A stretch of DNA of 64,000 bases, from assembly GCA_903813345.2 (NCBI GenBank), contig CAIIXF020000005.1, positions 20,649,375 to 20,713,374 of the forward strand, written 5' to 3'. Source of the DNA: Owenia fusiformis. Lineage: Eukaryota > Annelida > Polychaeta > Sabellida > Oweniidae. This document shows, in pieces, positions 37,861 through 49,200 of the stretch. A program made the position numbers and the translations under genes. The number at the start of each line of letters is the position of its first letter. Position 1 is the stretch's first letter. A model generated the notes under the pieces. The model searched no databases. It was not told where the DNA came from and saw only the letters and a program-made list of their open reading frames with translations.

Positions 37861-38517
37861 TTTTTTTAACTTAACAGCATGAATATAGGGTTGGGACCTC
37901 AAAACCATTGGATGCCGGAGCGGCACCCTTGGGCAACTCTCTACAGAGCATTTCTTATACCCCCCTGATAAAATATACAGGGGGTACTATAAGACACCCT
38001 CATATCTCAGACACTAATAAATATATTAACTTGAAATTTTCAGGAATTGGTTTTAGTATGATGCTTGACACATGTGACAAAAATCAAGAAAAAATCTTAA
38101 TCTGTTGCTATAGCAACAGAAATAGACACTATTTGTTACCGTAGAAATGCATTATTTTGCTGATTTTCATAATTTTCTTCATATTCTTGATTCTTAAAGC
38201 ATCTGAAGTATATACGTATCTGTTATATACATGATTAGAAGTAAAGATGAAATAATTCATCATATGGTTTATGTAATATATCTAACATTTCAGTTGCTAT
38301 GGTAACATCACTTAATAATCAGGTTTTACATTTCACTTTCTTTAAAAAAGGTGGTCCAAAATAACACTTCTTGAAAAGGTTATGCTCCCTAGGTAAAAAA
38401 AGTGCTGCTTTTGAGATAAATAGTCACATGAATTTGAAAAAAAATTATAATTTCATTTTGCCCCACCTCGACAGCAACCAAATCTGGCAAAATAGATTAA
38501 TTTTCAAGGTTCAAATA

Positions 38518-39862
38518 AGAAATGCCCCCAGTGGTCCCCAGAAGCTATATCATGGACCCCAGTGGCCCTAGAAGCTATACAGGAGCCCCCAGTGGCCTCA
38601 AGATGCTATAAGGTGGCCCCAGAAGCTATACAGGGACCCCTAGTAGCCCCCAGAAGCTATATGGTAGCCCCCAGAAGCTATACAGGGGCTCCAAATGCCC
38701 CCTAGAAGCTATATGGTAACTATCATAAGCTATACAGGGCCCCCAGTTGCCCCCAGAATCTATACAGTGGCCCCTAGTGCCCCCTTAAAGCGATATGGTG
38801 GCCCCGGAAAGCTATATGGTGGCCCCAAGAAGCATATCCAGCGGCCCCTAGTAGCCCCCAGAAGCTATATGGTGGACCCCAGTGGCTCCAAGAAGCTTTA
38901 CAGTGGCCCCAAAAAGCTATACAGGGGCCCTAGTGGCCCCAAGAAGCTATATGGTAGGCCCCAGAAGCTATATGATGGCACCCAGAAGCTATATGGTGGC
39001 CCCAAGTAGCCGCAAGAAGCTATAGGATGGCATCCAGTGGCCCCTAGAAGCTATATGGTAGCCCCCAGAATCTGTATGGTGGGCCCCAATGGCCCCAATT
39101 GCCCGATAAAACTATACAGGAGCCCCCAGAAGCTATACGGTGGCTCCCAAAAACTATATGGTGGCCCCCCAGTGTCCCCAAGAAGCTAAACAGGAGCCCC
39201 CAGAAGCTATACAGGGACCCCTAGTAGCCCCCAGTAGCCCCCAGAACCTATATGGTAGCCTCCGGAAGCTATACAGGGGCTCCAAATGGCCCCTAGAAGC
39301 TATATGGTGACTTCCAGAAGCTATACAGGGGCCCCCAGTAGCTCCCAGAATCTATACAGTGGCCCCTAGTGCCCCCTTAAAGCTATACGGTAGCCCCGGA
39401 AACCTATATGGTGGCTCCCAGAAGCATATCCAGGGGCCCCTAGTAGCCCCCAGAAGCTATGTGGTGGTCCCCAGTGGCTCCAAGAAGCTTTACAGTGGCT
39501 CCCAAAAGCTATACAGGGGCCCCTAGTGGCCCCAAGAAGCTATATGGTAGGCCCCAGAAGCTATATGATGGCACCCAGAAGCTATATGGTGGCCCCCAGT
39601 AGCCGCCAGAAGTAGGCTATAGGATAGCATCCAGTGGGCCCCAGAAGCTATATGGTAGCCCCCAGAAGCTGTACGGTCGCCCCTAATGGCCCCAATTGCA
39701 AGAAACTATACAGGGGCCCCCAGAAGCTATACGGTGGCTCCCAAAAGCTATATGGTGGCCCCCCAGTGTCCCCAAGAAGCTAAACAGGATCCCCCAGAAG
39801 CTATACAGGGGCCCCCAGTGGCCCCCAGAAACCATACGAGGGCCCCCAGTAACCCCCAGAAG
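38518..39862. repeat. GGCCCC/AGAAGCTATA minisatellite with higher-order structure
   Basis: About 40 imperfect units of the type CCCAGAAGCTATATGGTGGC. Two ~591 bp blocks repeat in order: GGGGCTCCAAATG at 38685 and 39276, then CCCTTAAAGC and AGCATATCCAG at matching spacing. The open frames across it are repeat artefacts. Confidence 0.9.
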
Positions 39863-40244
39863 TAAGCCCAAATTTTCACTGACAAAAAATTCACAATGTT
39901 GTCAATCTGAAATGTTTCATGGCCATTAAATTTCACTGTTAGAGAAATATCCGATTGAATTCAATGTTAAATCAAATATTCACTATACAATGGTCCCAAG
40001 TGGCCCCCAGAAGCTATACAGCCCCCCCCCCCCCAGTAGTCTGATTGCTCAGATGAGGAAAGACAATGCTTATAAAATTTAGACATTATGCCAAAATCTA
40101 GACTATGCCAACCTCTCTATTGTATAATTACATTAGATTTTATTATGATGCATGTTCTAAATGCCAAAGTCTAGACTATATGCCAACCTCACTACTGTAT
40201 GAATTCATTAGATTTCATTTGATATATAAGGGTTATATACTGGG

Positions 40245-40363
40245 AGGTTATGGATATTGGGTTTATCCAGAGGGAGATATCCATATCTACCTGAGGGACC
40301 GTAGGGACCGAAGGTAGATGTGCATATCTCACGAGGGATGAACCCAATATCCAAACCGACCGT
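40245..40363. repeat. Palindrome in the fold-back element core
   Basis: GGTTATGGATATTGGGTTT returns as AACCCAATATCCAAACC. Inner arms AGATATCCATATCTACCT / AGGTAGATGTGCATATCT surround a GGGACCGTAGGGACC apex. Confidence 0.8.
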
Positions 40364-40374
40364 ACATAACTGCT

Positions 40375-40637
40375 TTATCCTATACCAAGTAGAGTTTTCA
40401 GGGACATATGGCCATTTCAATAGTAAAAATAAACAAATCATTCATATGCAAAGTCATTGTATTGCATTTCCATTACTTACCGGAAGCGGGAAGATATGCA
40501 CCGAAGCGGGAAGATATGCACCGAAGCGGGAGATATGGCGGGAGATATGGAGGTTCTGGATATGGAAACCTCAAAATCAGGATACGGGATATATCTTACC
40601 AATTTATCTCCCTAAAACTCTACTTGGCATAGGATAA
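40375..40637. mobile_element. Small inverted-repeat MITE
   Basis: TTTATCCTATACCAAGTAGA at the left and TCTACTTGGCATAGGATAAA at the right form ~33 bp inverted ends around a GAAGCGGGAAGATATGCACC triplet repeat. Confidence 0.75.
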
Positions 40638-41708
40638 ACATGTATATACTAAATATAAAATATGCAGTGTTCTATATACTAGTGTAATACTATATACTAG
40701 TTTAAGAATCATCTATATGAAGAAATGTTGAAAATCAGCAAAAAAATGCATCTCTACGGTAACAAATAGTGTTCTGTTACTGTTGCTATAGCAACGGATT
40801 AAGATTTTTTCTTGATTTTTGTCATACATGTCAAGCATCATACTAAAACTAATTCCTGAAAATCTCAAGTTAATATATTTATCAGTATCTGAGATATGAG
40901 GGTGTCTTATAGTACCCCCTGTATATTTTATCAGGAGGGTATAAGAAACGCTCTGTAGAGAGTTGCCCAAGGGTGCCGCACCGGCATCCGGTGGTTTTGA
41001 GGTCCCAATTCTAAACATAAAAAACATTGTAATCCGAAGAAAACGATTGAATGTCAAAATACCCTATATTTCTGCCAGACTAAGAAGGTGAAAGGTGAAT
41101 GCATAAAATTTGTTTAATAAATAATCAATAGATACATAATATCATAGTGACTAGATACTGATATAAACTATACTAGACATTGGTTGAACAGTTATCCAAG
41201 ATTGTAACAGATTTAGTGAACATAATGAATGTGTTATTGTTGATCACATAAATGAAACATTTTCTAGGAAAAACGGTAAATCTCGGACACATGAACAATA
41301 GACCATTGATATTCAAAGATCTGATAAAAAAAATTGAAGTCCAGTTTAGCTTAAGTATTTAAATGGTAAAATATCTTTAATCTGTAAAAAATCTTTAAGT
41401 TTCTGTAAATAATTCTTTATGTCAATACCCTTATGTTTTGATACTTTTTTAGCCTTTCAAAAAAGTTGCAAAATTTTTTGGCCCACCCTGTACATTCGCA
41501 AGAAGAGCAAATGTGGTTAGCAAGGATAAATGCAAATACAAACTATACCCGGTAGTAGATATTTTCATAAATGATGATATTTACGTATATGTTATACTAG
41601 TTTGTAATCATAATTTATGTATATTAAAGTGATGTAATTTTATATGTTTGTTCTCCCTTGTGGAGGAATAAAAGATACAATACTAATACAGTACAATACA
41701 ATACAATA

Positions 41709-41771
41709 CTAGTTATTACTAATTACAGACCAGTTACCCTTTTAAGTTCAATCTCTAAAATCCTGGAATCT
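41709..41771 (+). mobile_element. Short LINE RT fragment (NYRP block)
   Basis: The frame encodes VITNYRPVTLLSSISKILES, matching the conserved NYRPISLL..SKI.E segment at the RT start of many LINEs. It is cut off at 41771, where a mariner-like terminus (ACAGGGTGTTTCATAATGA) begins. Confidence 0.7.
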
Positions 41772-42471
41772 ACAGGGTGTTTCATAATGACCGTCCTCCC
41801 ATCAACCACCAATCCTAAACAGCAGGCCCGTATATGTTATACATCAAATGAAAGCTTAATAATGTTCAATTCTGGACTTATTGAAACAAAGATTAAGCTC
41901 TACAGTTTTTATAACTTGCTACATATCTCTACAAAAGGTACCCATTTTAATGTTAGCATAAAATGTGAAAGCCACATTTTTCCAAAATTGGCCATGTGTC
42001 CTGCAAAAAGCTATGATAATCAAGCCTCGATACACTAATATCTACAGTACGCCTATTCCAGATATAAGCGTGCAATTGGCATTTGAAAATTTCAAAAATT
42101 AAAGTTTTCCCGATTTGTTTGAAAGTGATACAATATCTTGGGAGAAAGAATTCAAAAAATTGGCAATTAATCATAAACATTTATTTATTGATTTTAACAA
42201 TGGTTGAACTATGGCACCCCTTTATTTGAAAAAGTCAAACGTTAGTTTTCATGAACTATAAAATGAAACTTTTCCTTTATGGCACTTCTAAAAATACAAT
42301 ATCTTTGATAACGCCTAAGTCAATAACAAGGAAATCATGTTATACAATTTTCTTTTCAAATGTAGTCTGATGATCTTCTTGTTAGATACAGATTCCTTCG
42401 TACTGTATACAAAATCACGGTACTTAAGTCACAACTGTCCCCGAAATCAGATACTGATCATGAATAATAAC
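41771..42471 (+). other. Mariner-like left terminus, then unassigned DNA up to the Gypsy insertion
   Basis: TACAGGGTGTTTCATAATGA at 41771 resembles a Tc1/mariner inverted-repeat end. I found no matching right end before 42471 or in the DNA just past the Gypsy element. The remainder is AT-rich with no recognisable coding. Confidence 0.35.
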
Positions 42472-42475
42472 GTAC

Positions 42476-43405
42476 TGTAACGGTCTGCTTAACGAAATTA
42501 TTCATGCATAAAGCTTTCGCGGTTGCGGTAGTTGCGGTGATATTTTTAAGTCTATTTCACTGAAACACAAAAACGGAGCAACACTTTACATATGAATCCT
42601 GTGTGATAGACTAATTGGAAATAAACCGGTTTTGTACCTTCGAAGAAGCAAACCACGACGGAAAACGCAATTCGAACGCGAGTTGGAAATATTTATCTAT
42701 AATCTGATTGGTTGATTTTGTATCAACTCACGATTGAATCGAATGTTAGATCGCCAGCGTTGTAGGGCGTCAGACGATATCTGGAGGCACGAATACAAGG
42801 TAGGGCTATGCACATTTTCTAGGTGAAAGGATTCCTGTTTATGGACTGGATGTGACATCGGGATAAAGACTTCATCAACGACGATAGACAGCAATGAGCA
42901 ACCTAAGATAAAGGATTCGTAAGCTGTGAATCTACAGCAGTCCGTTGGGGTGCCGTAGCAGCTGGAATTCGCTGATCGAAGAAACTATCACCGTGGGATT
43001 TCAACACCCAGTCAGCCAAGCTCCCCGCCATCTCGAGCAGAACTTTCCACGCCCACTTGAAGGATGATTTCCCACAACCAAGTGCCTTATATCGTCTCGC
43101 ATAGCTTTTATTATATTTTAATAGACATTTCTGTAGCTCTGGTTTAAAGTACATTTTACATAGACAATTCTATAATAACTGATTAGATTACTAGTATCTT
43201 AAATGTGCCATTGTTCTTTCTATCAGTGCCATAAATAATACTGCTTTGAGTGTAATGTTCTATTGATTGATTTTAAATAAATAAACCTTGTACATATTGT
43301 TATATTTTATATTGCTTGTCGTGTTGCATATGTGTTGCATGTTATATTTGATGTATTAGGCCCTGTTTAAAAGTCCCTTTCCCTTCCCCGTTTCGCCCGG
43401 TTACA
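42476..43405 (+). repeat. 5' LTR of the Gypsy element
   Basis: 930 bp, starting TGTAACGGTCTGC and ending CCCGGTTACA. Near-identical to 51673-52594. An 83-codon antisense open frame (42903-43154) recurs in the other LTR; I treat it as fortuitous. Confidence 0.95.
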
Positions 43406-46285
43406 TTTGGTGGCAGCTTACAGACAGCAACAACTACGTCTGCGTCTCCGGCCTGAAGAAGAGGGGGAAAGGTGCCTGCAAGCAGAAACCAGTGATCTGC
43501 ATTCCGGCCAGGAACACACAACACGAGGTAAACTGCTCAGCCATACGCATTTCGTACGCATAGTGAAGCTACGGGATATCCATCCACAGTTTCCCGCAAG
43601 TGACCTGGTTGCCCATTCAAGTTGCTGCATGCTTGGAATTCAAGATTAACCAAGTTATGGTGAGAGTCAAGATCGCCATTTCCTTTGTGCTTGATCGTGA
43701 CGTCATCCAACGCCAGTATCACACATGTACGGTAACCAGTAACCAGGTACATTGTAGTTCAAATATGTAAAGATTGTAAAACACTGTAAACTTTTTGTAT
43801 ATCTTAAAGTTAGTGTAAAAGTACTGTAAACTCTAGTATAGCTCAAACTAGTGTAAATCGTACTGTATCATGTATGCATGGATGCATGCGTAGCTTTATT
43901 GTAGGCCAGGGATTTGTAGGTCCTATCGCAAAAAGCGTAACCCCGTAAACATACAGCAGTACGGCAACGTGACCCCAAGAAATCCAGTAGATTTTATGCA
44001 ATGCTGCAGGTAATTTCGATTCAACGCGGTCCAGTGGTTTCAGCTAACATCTAGGAATTCAGCAAGTAGCAGTGTATTCTACGCTGATTCACAGTCCAGT
44101 GCAGTGCAGTGCAGCTACGTTGATTCATGCTTCAGCGTACTTCGGGGAGCGGTTTAGTCCAGCGAATGCAGTTCAGCAGAGGCGTGCAGTATAGTGCATC
44201 TCAACAAAGAGCCATTAGCAGTGCAGTGTAACGACGCTGTAGTGAGGCAGTGCAGTACGTGTACCCTAGCTGATCCTGAGTATGGTAATGCAATGGAATT
44301 TTAAATTTGTTGAAATGAACAATTTATACCTTTGCTGAAATGTCGCATTGTTATTTGTGTAAAGATATTTACCAGCATTTTATATGATCGTGTATTGTCA
44401 CAACAGCTATTGAAAATTGATGCGACTCATTGTATAACTCGCCACAGTTTTAGATGTACAAGCCCAGTAAGGACATTTGTGACTACTCTTTATTCTCAAC
44501 AGTTTTAGGCTATTGTATATGTAACCAGTTGTAGGCTGTATTGCTGATGTTTACATTGGATACTTCGAGCAGTGACCTTGAGCACTTGGAGCGGTGACCT
44601 CAATAACTTCGAGCGGTGACCTCAATAACTTCGAGCGGTGACCTCAATAACTTCAGGTGGTGACCTTCGAAACTTCAAGCCGTGACCTTCGATATCTCTA
44701 GCTGTGACCTTTGATAGCTCAAGCAGTGACCTTTGATAGCTCAAGCAGTGACCTTCGATATCTCATGCAGTAACCTTGGTGACCTCGAATGGTATAGGCC
44801 TGTGTAGCCTGCAGTTGAAACTTCAAGCCACTGTGTTAGGAAATGATTTGATATTGAGACAAAACTGATTGAAAATGTATTGAAATATCTTGAGAAACTT
44901 CTATGTAGCTTGGTCAATGAAACTTAGTCAACTAAAGCTTATACTCCATGAAGCTCTGAGTACACACAGTTCAGACTCGGCGCAAATTTTTATAATGAAT
45001 CAATGTGGTAACATTTTGCGAGTGAATATTTTTATAAAACTGACTTAATTTTAGAAGCTGGTGCAGTTCAAGCCGAGATGCAGTTCTTTGCAGTTTGCAG
45101 TTGACAGCCCAGTTGCAATATATTTATGATATATCAAAGTGTGTTTTATCATTTTAAGATAGACAAGATTTCAGGTAGCTGTGATTTGGTGACATGGTAT
45201 TTTTGGTGCAGTTACTTACAGGTGCATAAAGTACAGTATAGTACCAAAGAACAGCCGAACCATCAGTCATTACCAAAGGGCATTGACTTCATCAGCCATT
45301 GCCAAAGGGCAGTTATTTCAAACGGTGGGAAGCAGTAAGATTGCCAAAGGGCAATAACTTCTTCAACGTGAATTCTACAAAGTGAACTCTACAACCAAGT
45401 GACGTCTGCAAAAGCAGATATACTCATTGAAATGTAATTGCTGTAAATAAAAATATTGCTGTGGAAATATTGTGTTGTCTATCCTGAGAGAATCTTGTGT
45501 TTAACAACCCCGAATAAAGTATTTTCCTGTGAACCTGTTGTTTTGATTATCCTGATAACATCTACGTATTTGACTACCCCAAAATTCTTGTTCTCTTTGC
45601 TATCACACACACGCACAATACGCATACTTGCATATCGGGATCTCTCCCCACCTGATGATTACAATTCCCGTGGAATTGCAAGCTCCATAATTTGTATATA
45701 CATATCATTCTTTTTTTGCACATGTATTTTAACTTCCCGTTCAACTGCTTGCCAAATGCCTGTGGTGAAAGGCAGAATACATCAACTCATGTCATTTGAA
45801 AATGCTGCATTGATCTTTTTAATGTGTTGGTGCTAAACCATTGATGACCATAAACAAATATATATTTCTCCTGTATAACTTAGAAACGTCAAAGAACGTA
45901 ATTCAGCAAAGAATACATACAATTTTTATGGTAGCGTAACAAGATAAAGTGTGTCTTGCCCCCACATTGTGTTGATTGATTGAAGGCCGTGTGTGGCTCA
46001 AATATATTCGACCAACTGATTGTTTGAAAAATAAATGTTGTTATAAGTTACCCTTTGTGTGATCGTGAAAACCTTTGTATAACTGTATCGTTGAAAATAT
46101 ACGACAATACCGTGCCGAGGGCAGCGGCATACAGTGTGTATAAAGTGCCTAAAGTGTGCATATAACTGAATTTGCATGTTATAGTATATGTATACATGGT
46201 AACGAAGTTACCCGAATGCCATATATTTTGTGAAATACACGCAGTTGAAAAAGCTGTGAATTGTGTGTAAACTAGACGATTTTAC
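43406..46285 (+). other. Long untranslated leader of the Gypsy element
   Basis: About 2.9 kb between the 5' LTR and the gag-pol start, long for the family. It carries an imperfect ~24 bp tandem repeat at roughly 44560-44790 (units like ACTTCGAGCGGTGACCTC). Otherwise I see no coding capacity; short open frames show no family resemblance. Confidence 0.7.
44560..44790 (+). repeat. 24 bp tandem repeat in the Gypsy leader
   Basis: About nine imperfect copies of a unit with the core GCGGTGACCT, alternating CTTCGAG- and CTCAAGC-type spacers. Confidence 0.8.
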
Positions 46286-49200
46286 GTGTTTTATTTTGTA
46301 CTAGAGCCTAGAAATAGGCAGCAAAGCCATTATAATTGTGAATACCGGCAAATGGAATACGAGAAGGATGGTCAAATAGCGCAATCTATGAGACATTTTG
46401 ATTCTGCGGATAAAATGGAGAACCACATGAAGTGTAAGTACAATGCTAAGCCTGATAGATATAATGGTGAAATTTCATGGCTAGATTATGAGTCACAATT
46501 TGAAATATGCGCAGAGATAAATGGATGGAATACAGTCCAGAAAGCTAAAATATTAGCAATCCATTTAAAAGGTGCTGCTAGAGAAGTCTTGACTGATATA
46601 CCGTTAGAAAGCAGATCGGATTATGAAACATTAACACAGAGGCTCAAAACACGATTCTCGCCAGAGCAAAAGGAGATAAACAAGTGTAATTTGAAAAATA
46701 AAAGAAGGGGAACGTCAGAATCATTGACTGAATTAGGGCAATATCTGCGTAGGCAGACAGCTTTAGCGTATCCTGGATTTAATTTTTCTTTGAGAGAAGA
46801 GATTGCCTTTGACCATTTCATGGTTGCAATTTCAAAACAGTCAGATATGAAAACGTATATCAGACTCTCGAAAGCAAAAACCCTAGATGAAGCTGTATTA
46901 GCTGGCCTAGAATGGGAGTCGTACAATGTTCTAGATGGAGCAAACGCCTTCAAGGAAAATGAAATGGAAAAGCCAAATATGATTTTGACTGTAGAAAAGG
47001 AACAAACCTACGTAGAGAAAATACTACAATTAGTAAAAGAGCAGCAAGAAGCCATCGATGATTTAAATAGAGAATTGGCAGATATCAGATCATTTAATGG
47101 TGGTATTGATCAAAGCGAGATTTTGAATACTTTACACGATGTCACATGTTTTAATTGCCAGGGTAATCACAAATCTAATGTTTGCCCTGATACTTTATTT
47201 TGTACGAGATGTCACAACGAACGTCATGTGAAAGAGTTTTGTAAAGCTGATTTGAATGAACGAACAAGAGAAATGAGATATCCACATGGGGAATTTTCGA
47301 GGCACAGATACAATCATAAAGCAAGAAGAAGGCGAAGGAATTTTGAGAAATTTGGCGTTGGCAGAAAAGGTGTCTATGAGACTAGTGATCTTAGAAGCTC
47401 AGAAAGAACATCAGAACAAGATAGGAAAAATCGAAATCATTACAATGACAATACCAAATTAAAAAGTATGGAGGCCTTACGAGAAACTTGTGCTGAGTTT
47501 ACACCAGAAATAAAGAAGATGATGAAACAAGTGGAAAAATACAAAGACCGAGATATCATAAACAGCATTCTTGAAGATGGTCTATTTGTAAAAGCAAAAC
47601 TAGAGAAGGGGACAGTTAGTTTCCTAATTGACAGCGGATCATGCATCTCAATCATCTCTTTGGAAAAATTCATGGAAATTGGAAAGGAGAAAGACATAAT
47701 TGTGCCGCCTTATAATGGATTCAAAAATGCAGATGGCAGCCAGTTACCACTTGTTGGATATAGCAATATTAGCCTTGGTATTGGAGATGGTGTTTTTCAA
47801 CACAAAATATGGATAGCACACATAAGTGTTGACGCCATTTTGGGAATGGATTTTATGGTCCAGCACAAATGTATGTTAGACATGGGAAATGGACGCATGC
47901 GTATTGGAGAAAATTATGTAGATTGTTGGACACGAGATTCACAGCCAGTAATAAAAGTACTTGTTAACAGCACAGTGAAAGTACCACCAATGAGTGAATT
48001 GATTGTAAAAGGTCGGATTAATAGAATAAGTGGTCCATACAATGTAGGCAAGAGGCAGTTAGGTGTTGTTGAACCATCACAAACATTTAATGACAAGCAT
48101 GATGTCATGATTGGCAGGTCATTAGTCGACCTAAAAGATAAAAGGGAACAGGTTATACCACTGAGAGTCCTGAATCCAACAGATCAACCTATTGTGTTAT
48201 ACAAGAATACAAGAGCAGCCGAGGTGGAGTTAATTGACAAAATCGACCATGTTCTTGATCAGTATGGAAACAGAATTAATGCAGTATCCTCTTCAGATAG
48301 TAAGCCATCGCAAAATATTCCAGAGTATTTAAAAGATCTACATGAAAGAAGCGGTAAAAATCTAAATAATGAACAATCACAGTTGATTGGAGATCTACTA
48401 ATTAGATACAAAGACATATTCGCAAAATCATCAGATGACTTAGGGAAAACATCAATAGTTGAGCACACTATAGATACGGGGAACCATGCACCAATAAGAC
48501 AACCTCCAAGAAGACAAGCCTTAGCACAGCAGAAAGTGGTGACAGAAGAAGTGGAGAAGATGTTAAAGAATGGGATTATAGAACCATCAAACAGTCCTTG
48601 GTCATCACCAGTGGTATTGGTAAAGAAAAAGGATGGAACTACACGCTTTTGCATAGACTATAGGAAACTAAACGAGGTTACGAGGAAAGATGCATATCCA
48701 ATACCTCGATTGGACACATGCCTTGACAGCTTAGCTGGAGCACAGTGGTTTTGTTCAATGGATTTAGCAAGCGGATATTGGCAAGTCAAGATGCACGAGG
48801 CTGATAAAGACAAAACTAGTTTTGTTGTCAAAGATGGATTATTTTCGTTTAATGTCTTACCATTCGGACTGACAAATGCCCCAAGCACTTTTCAAAGATT
48901 AATGGAAACAGTACTCCGTGGATTGCAATGGAAAACGTCCCTATTGTACATCGACGACGTCCTTACATGGGGAACATCTTTTGAGAATACCTTGACTAAT
49001 TTGCAGGAAGTGTTTGAGAGAATCCGGAAATCTGGAATGAAATTGAAGCCTAAGAAATGTTCATTATTCCAGAAAGATCTGATCTTCCTAGGACATAAAG
49101 TATCCACGGATGGCATTGAAACTGACCCAGTGAAGGTTGAAAGAATTGTGAATTGGAAAACTCCACGTTGCCAGAAAGAAGTACGGGCATTCAATGGATT

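Larger units (their letters stand above)
37254..41490. mobile_element. 4.2 kb mariner-derived fold-back element
   Basis: Inverted ends CAGGGTGGGCCAAAA / TTGGCCCACCCTG, each flanked by TA, the Tc1/mariner target duplication. Arms match over the outer ~230 bp. They match again at 37820-38190 versus 40705-41070 (TTGCTATAGCAAC, GTTGCCCAAGGGTGCCG). A decayed transposase tail sits in the left arm only. The centre is a minisatellite (38518-39862) plus smaller palindromes. Confidence 0.85.

Noticed and set aside
38695-39009. 104-codon frame with GPKKLYGGP-like repeats as a proline/glycine-rich protein
   Set aside because: It is a translation of the minisatellite, not preserved across the second 591 bp block.
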